Assembly: GCA_963790715.1 (NCBI GenBank)
Contig: CAWBPN010000011.1
Location: forward strand, 380,524 to 444,523
DNA length: 64,000 nucleotides
Direction: 5' to 3'
DNA from: DCFW01 sp963790715
GTDB taxonomy: Bacteria > Bacteroidota > Bacteroidia > Bacteroidales > Bacteroidaceae
Shown: positions 63,746-64,000 of the stretch, piece after piece
Layout of the letters: every line of letters begins with the position of its first letter
How positions within the stretch are numbered: position 1 is the stretch's first letter
Made by a program: the position numbers and the translations under genes
The notes under the pieces: model-generated
The model's database searches: none
Told to the model about the DNA's origin: nothing
What the model saw: only the letters and a program-made list of their open reading frames with translations

Positions 63746-64000
63746 GGAGTCAAGGATGAAAGGATCATCGGGCTTCAGATCAAGGGCCTCTTTGATCATG
63801 GAGTATGCCTTGTCCAGGTTCATATCCCGATCCGCCCACACGTATCCCATAAAGTTGAGCGCAATGGGATCTTGAGGATCCTTCTCCAACAGCTTTGCGG
63901 CGATTTGTAAGCCCTCATCCCTTCTCCCGATGCTATCCAGCTCTGTGGCAAGCTGATAGCCTATCTCATTGCAGGTACCGAGATCGGCATAGTCTTTCCA
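63741..64000 (-). CDS. TPR protein fragment from another organism (both ends missing)
   Basis: Open on the minus strand from the right edge to the junction. Reads LEKDPQDPIALNFMGYVWAD, KAYSMIKEALDLKPDDPFIL, then DSMAWVLFKMG. This is the repeated layout of long TPR proteins of Desulfobacterota and other proteobacteria (PxDPxxLDSMxWVLFK). Codons are G+C-ending, unlike the rest of the window. Not part of the phage or host chromosome described here. Confidence 0.7.

Overview
The window is a chromosomal stretch of a Bacteroidota bacterium, most likely order Bacteroidales; I cannot resolve the family. Support comes from the -7 promoter motif TAnnTTTG in front of almost every transcription unit, the fused lpxC-fabZ gene, a fimbrillin-like lipoprotein, a hybrid two-component regulator, DUF3244 and lipobox-bearing lipoproteins, and weak Shine-Dalgarno sites with A+T-rich leaders. 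The last ~260 bases do not belong: near 63.74 kb the sequence changes to a more G+C-rich TPR gene of proteobacterial look, so the contig is probably chimeric there.

Layout. 1-4.3 kb (minus): nuoB/nuoA of complex I, an APC amino-acid permease, and a pit/DUF47 phosphate-uptake pair. 4.3-5 kb: a non-coding block with a 22-bp-period palindromic array. 5-13.3 kb: an accessory secreted/lipoprotein locus, with a membrane-spanning TPR regulator divergent from a DUF3244 protein, a large PGAP1-like lipase, a small lipoprotein, an astacin-fold protein that has lost every zinc ligand, and two tandem paralogous lipoproteins driven by a second copy of the locus promoter. 13.4-16.4 kb: an orphan AbiEi antitoxin with a toxin remnant, a secreted nuclease, and a serpin. 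16.5-19.3 kb: a structured leader, a soluble MgtE-N/CBS protein and an NRAMP-like transporter lacking the Mn-type motifs. 19.3-25.9 kb: an RND efflux operon with a divergent AraC regulator. 26-29.2 kb: tRNA-Pro, dapA, ligA. 29.4-31.3 kb: a fimbrillin-like lipoprotein and a 55-residue peptide. 31.8-34.5 kb: a frameshifted zinc-ribbon membrane protein and proS. 34.6-44.1 kb: a hybrid two-component regulator with GH31 (PA14-inserted) and GH3 glycosidases, a probable alpha-xyloside/beta-glucoside (xyloglucan-oligosaccharide type) unit without SusC/SusD. 44.2-55.7 kb (plus): lemA, a zeta-like kinase pair, purM, prfA, pyrF, lpxD, lpxC-fabZ, lpxA, a pRiA4b-like gene, miaA and a FecB/FecC uptake pair. 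55.7-57.2 kb: sialate O-acetylesterase. 57.2-63.7 kb: tRNA-Ser(GCU), a phage integrase next to its 3' end, and tail genes of a prophage.

How it works together. The lipid A genes form one co-directional run with nucleotide and translation genes. The glycosidase unit carries paired half-sites of the same type, 22 bp apart, upstream of both its regulator and its enzymes. The 5-13 kb lipoprotein locus shares one promoter cassette in two places, so its two halves are probably co-regulated.

Quality. Three host genes (zinc-ribbon protein, miaA, fecC-type permease) are each broken by one single-base indel, and a phage tail gene has at least two lesions. With the chimeric end, this means reading-frame breaks may be assembly artefacts and should be verified before biological use.
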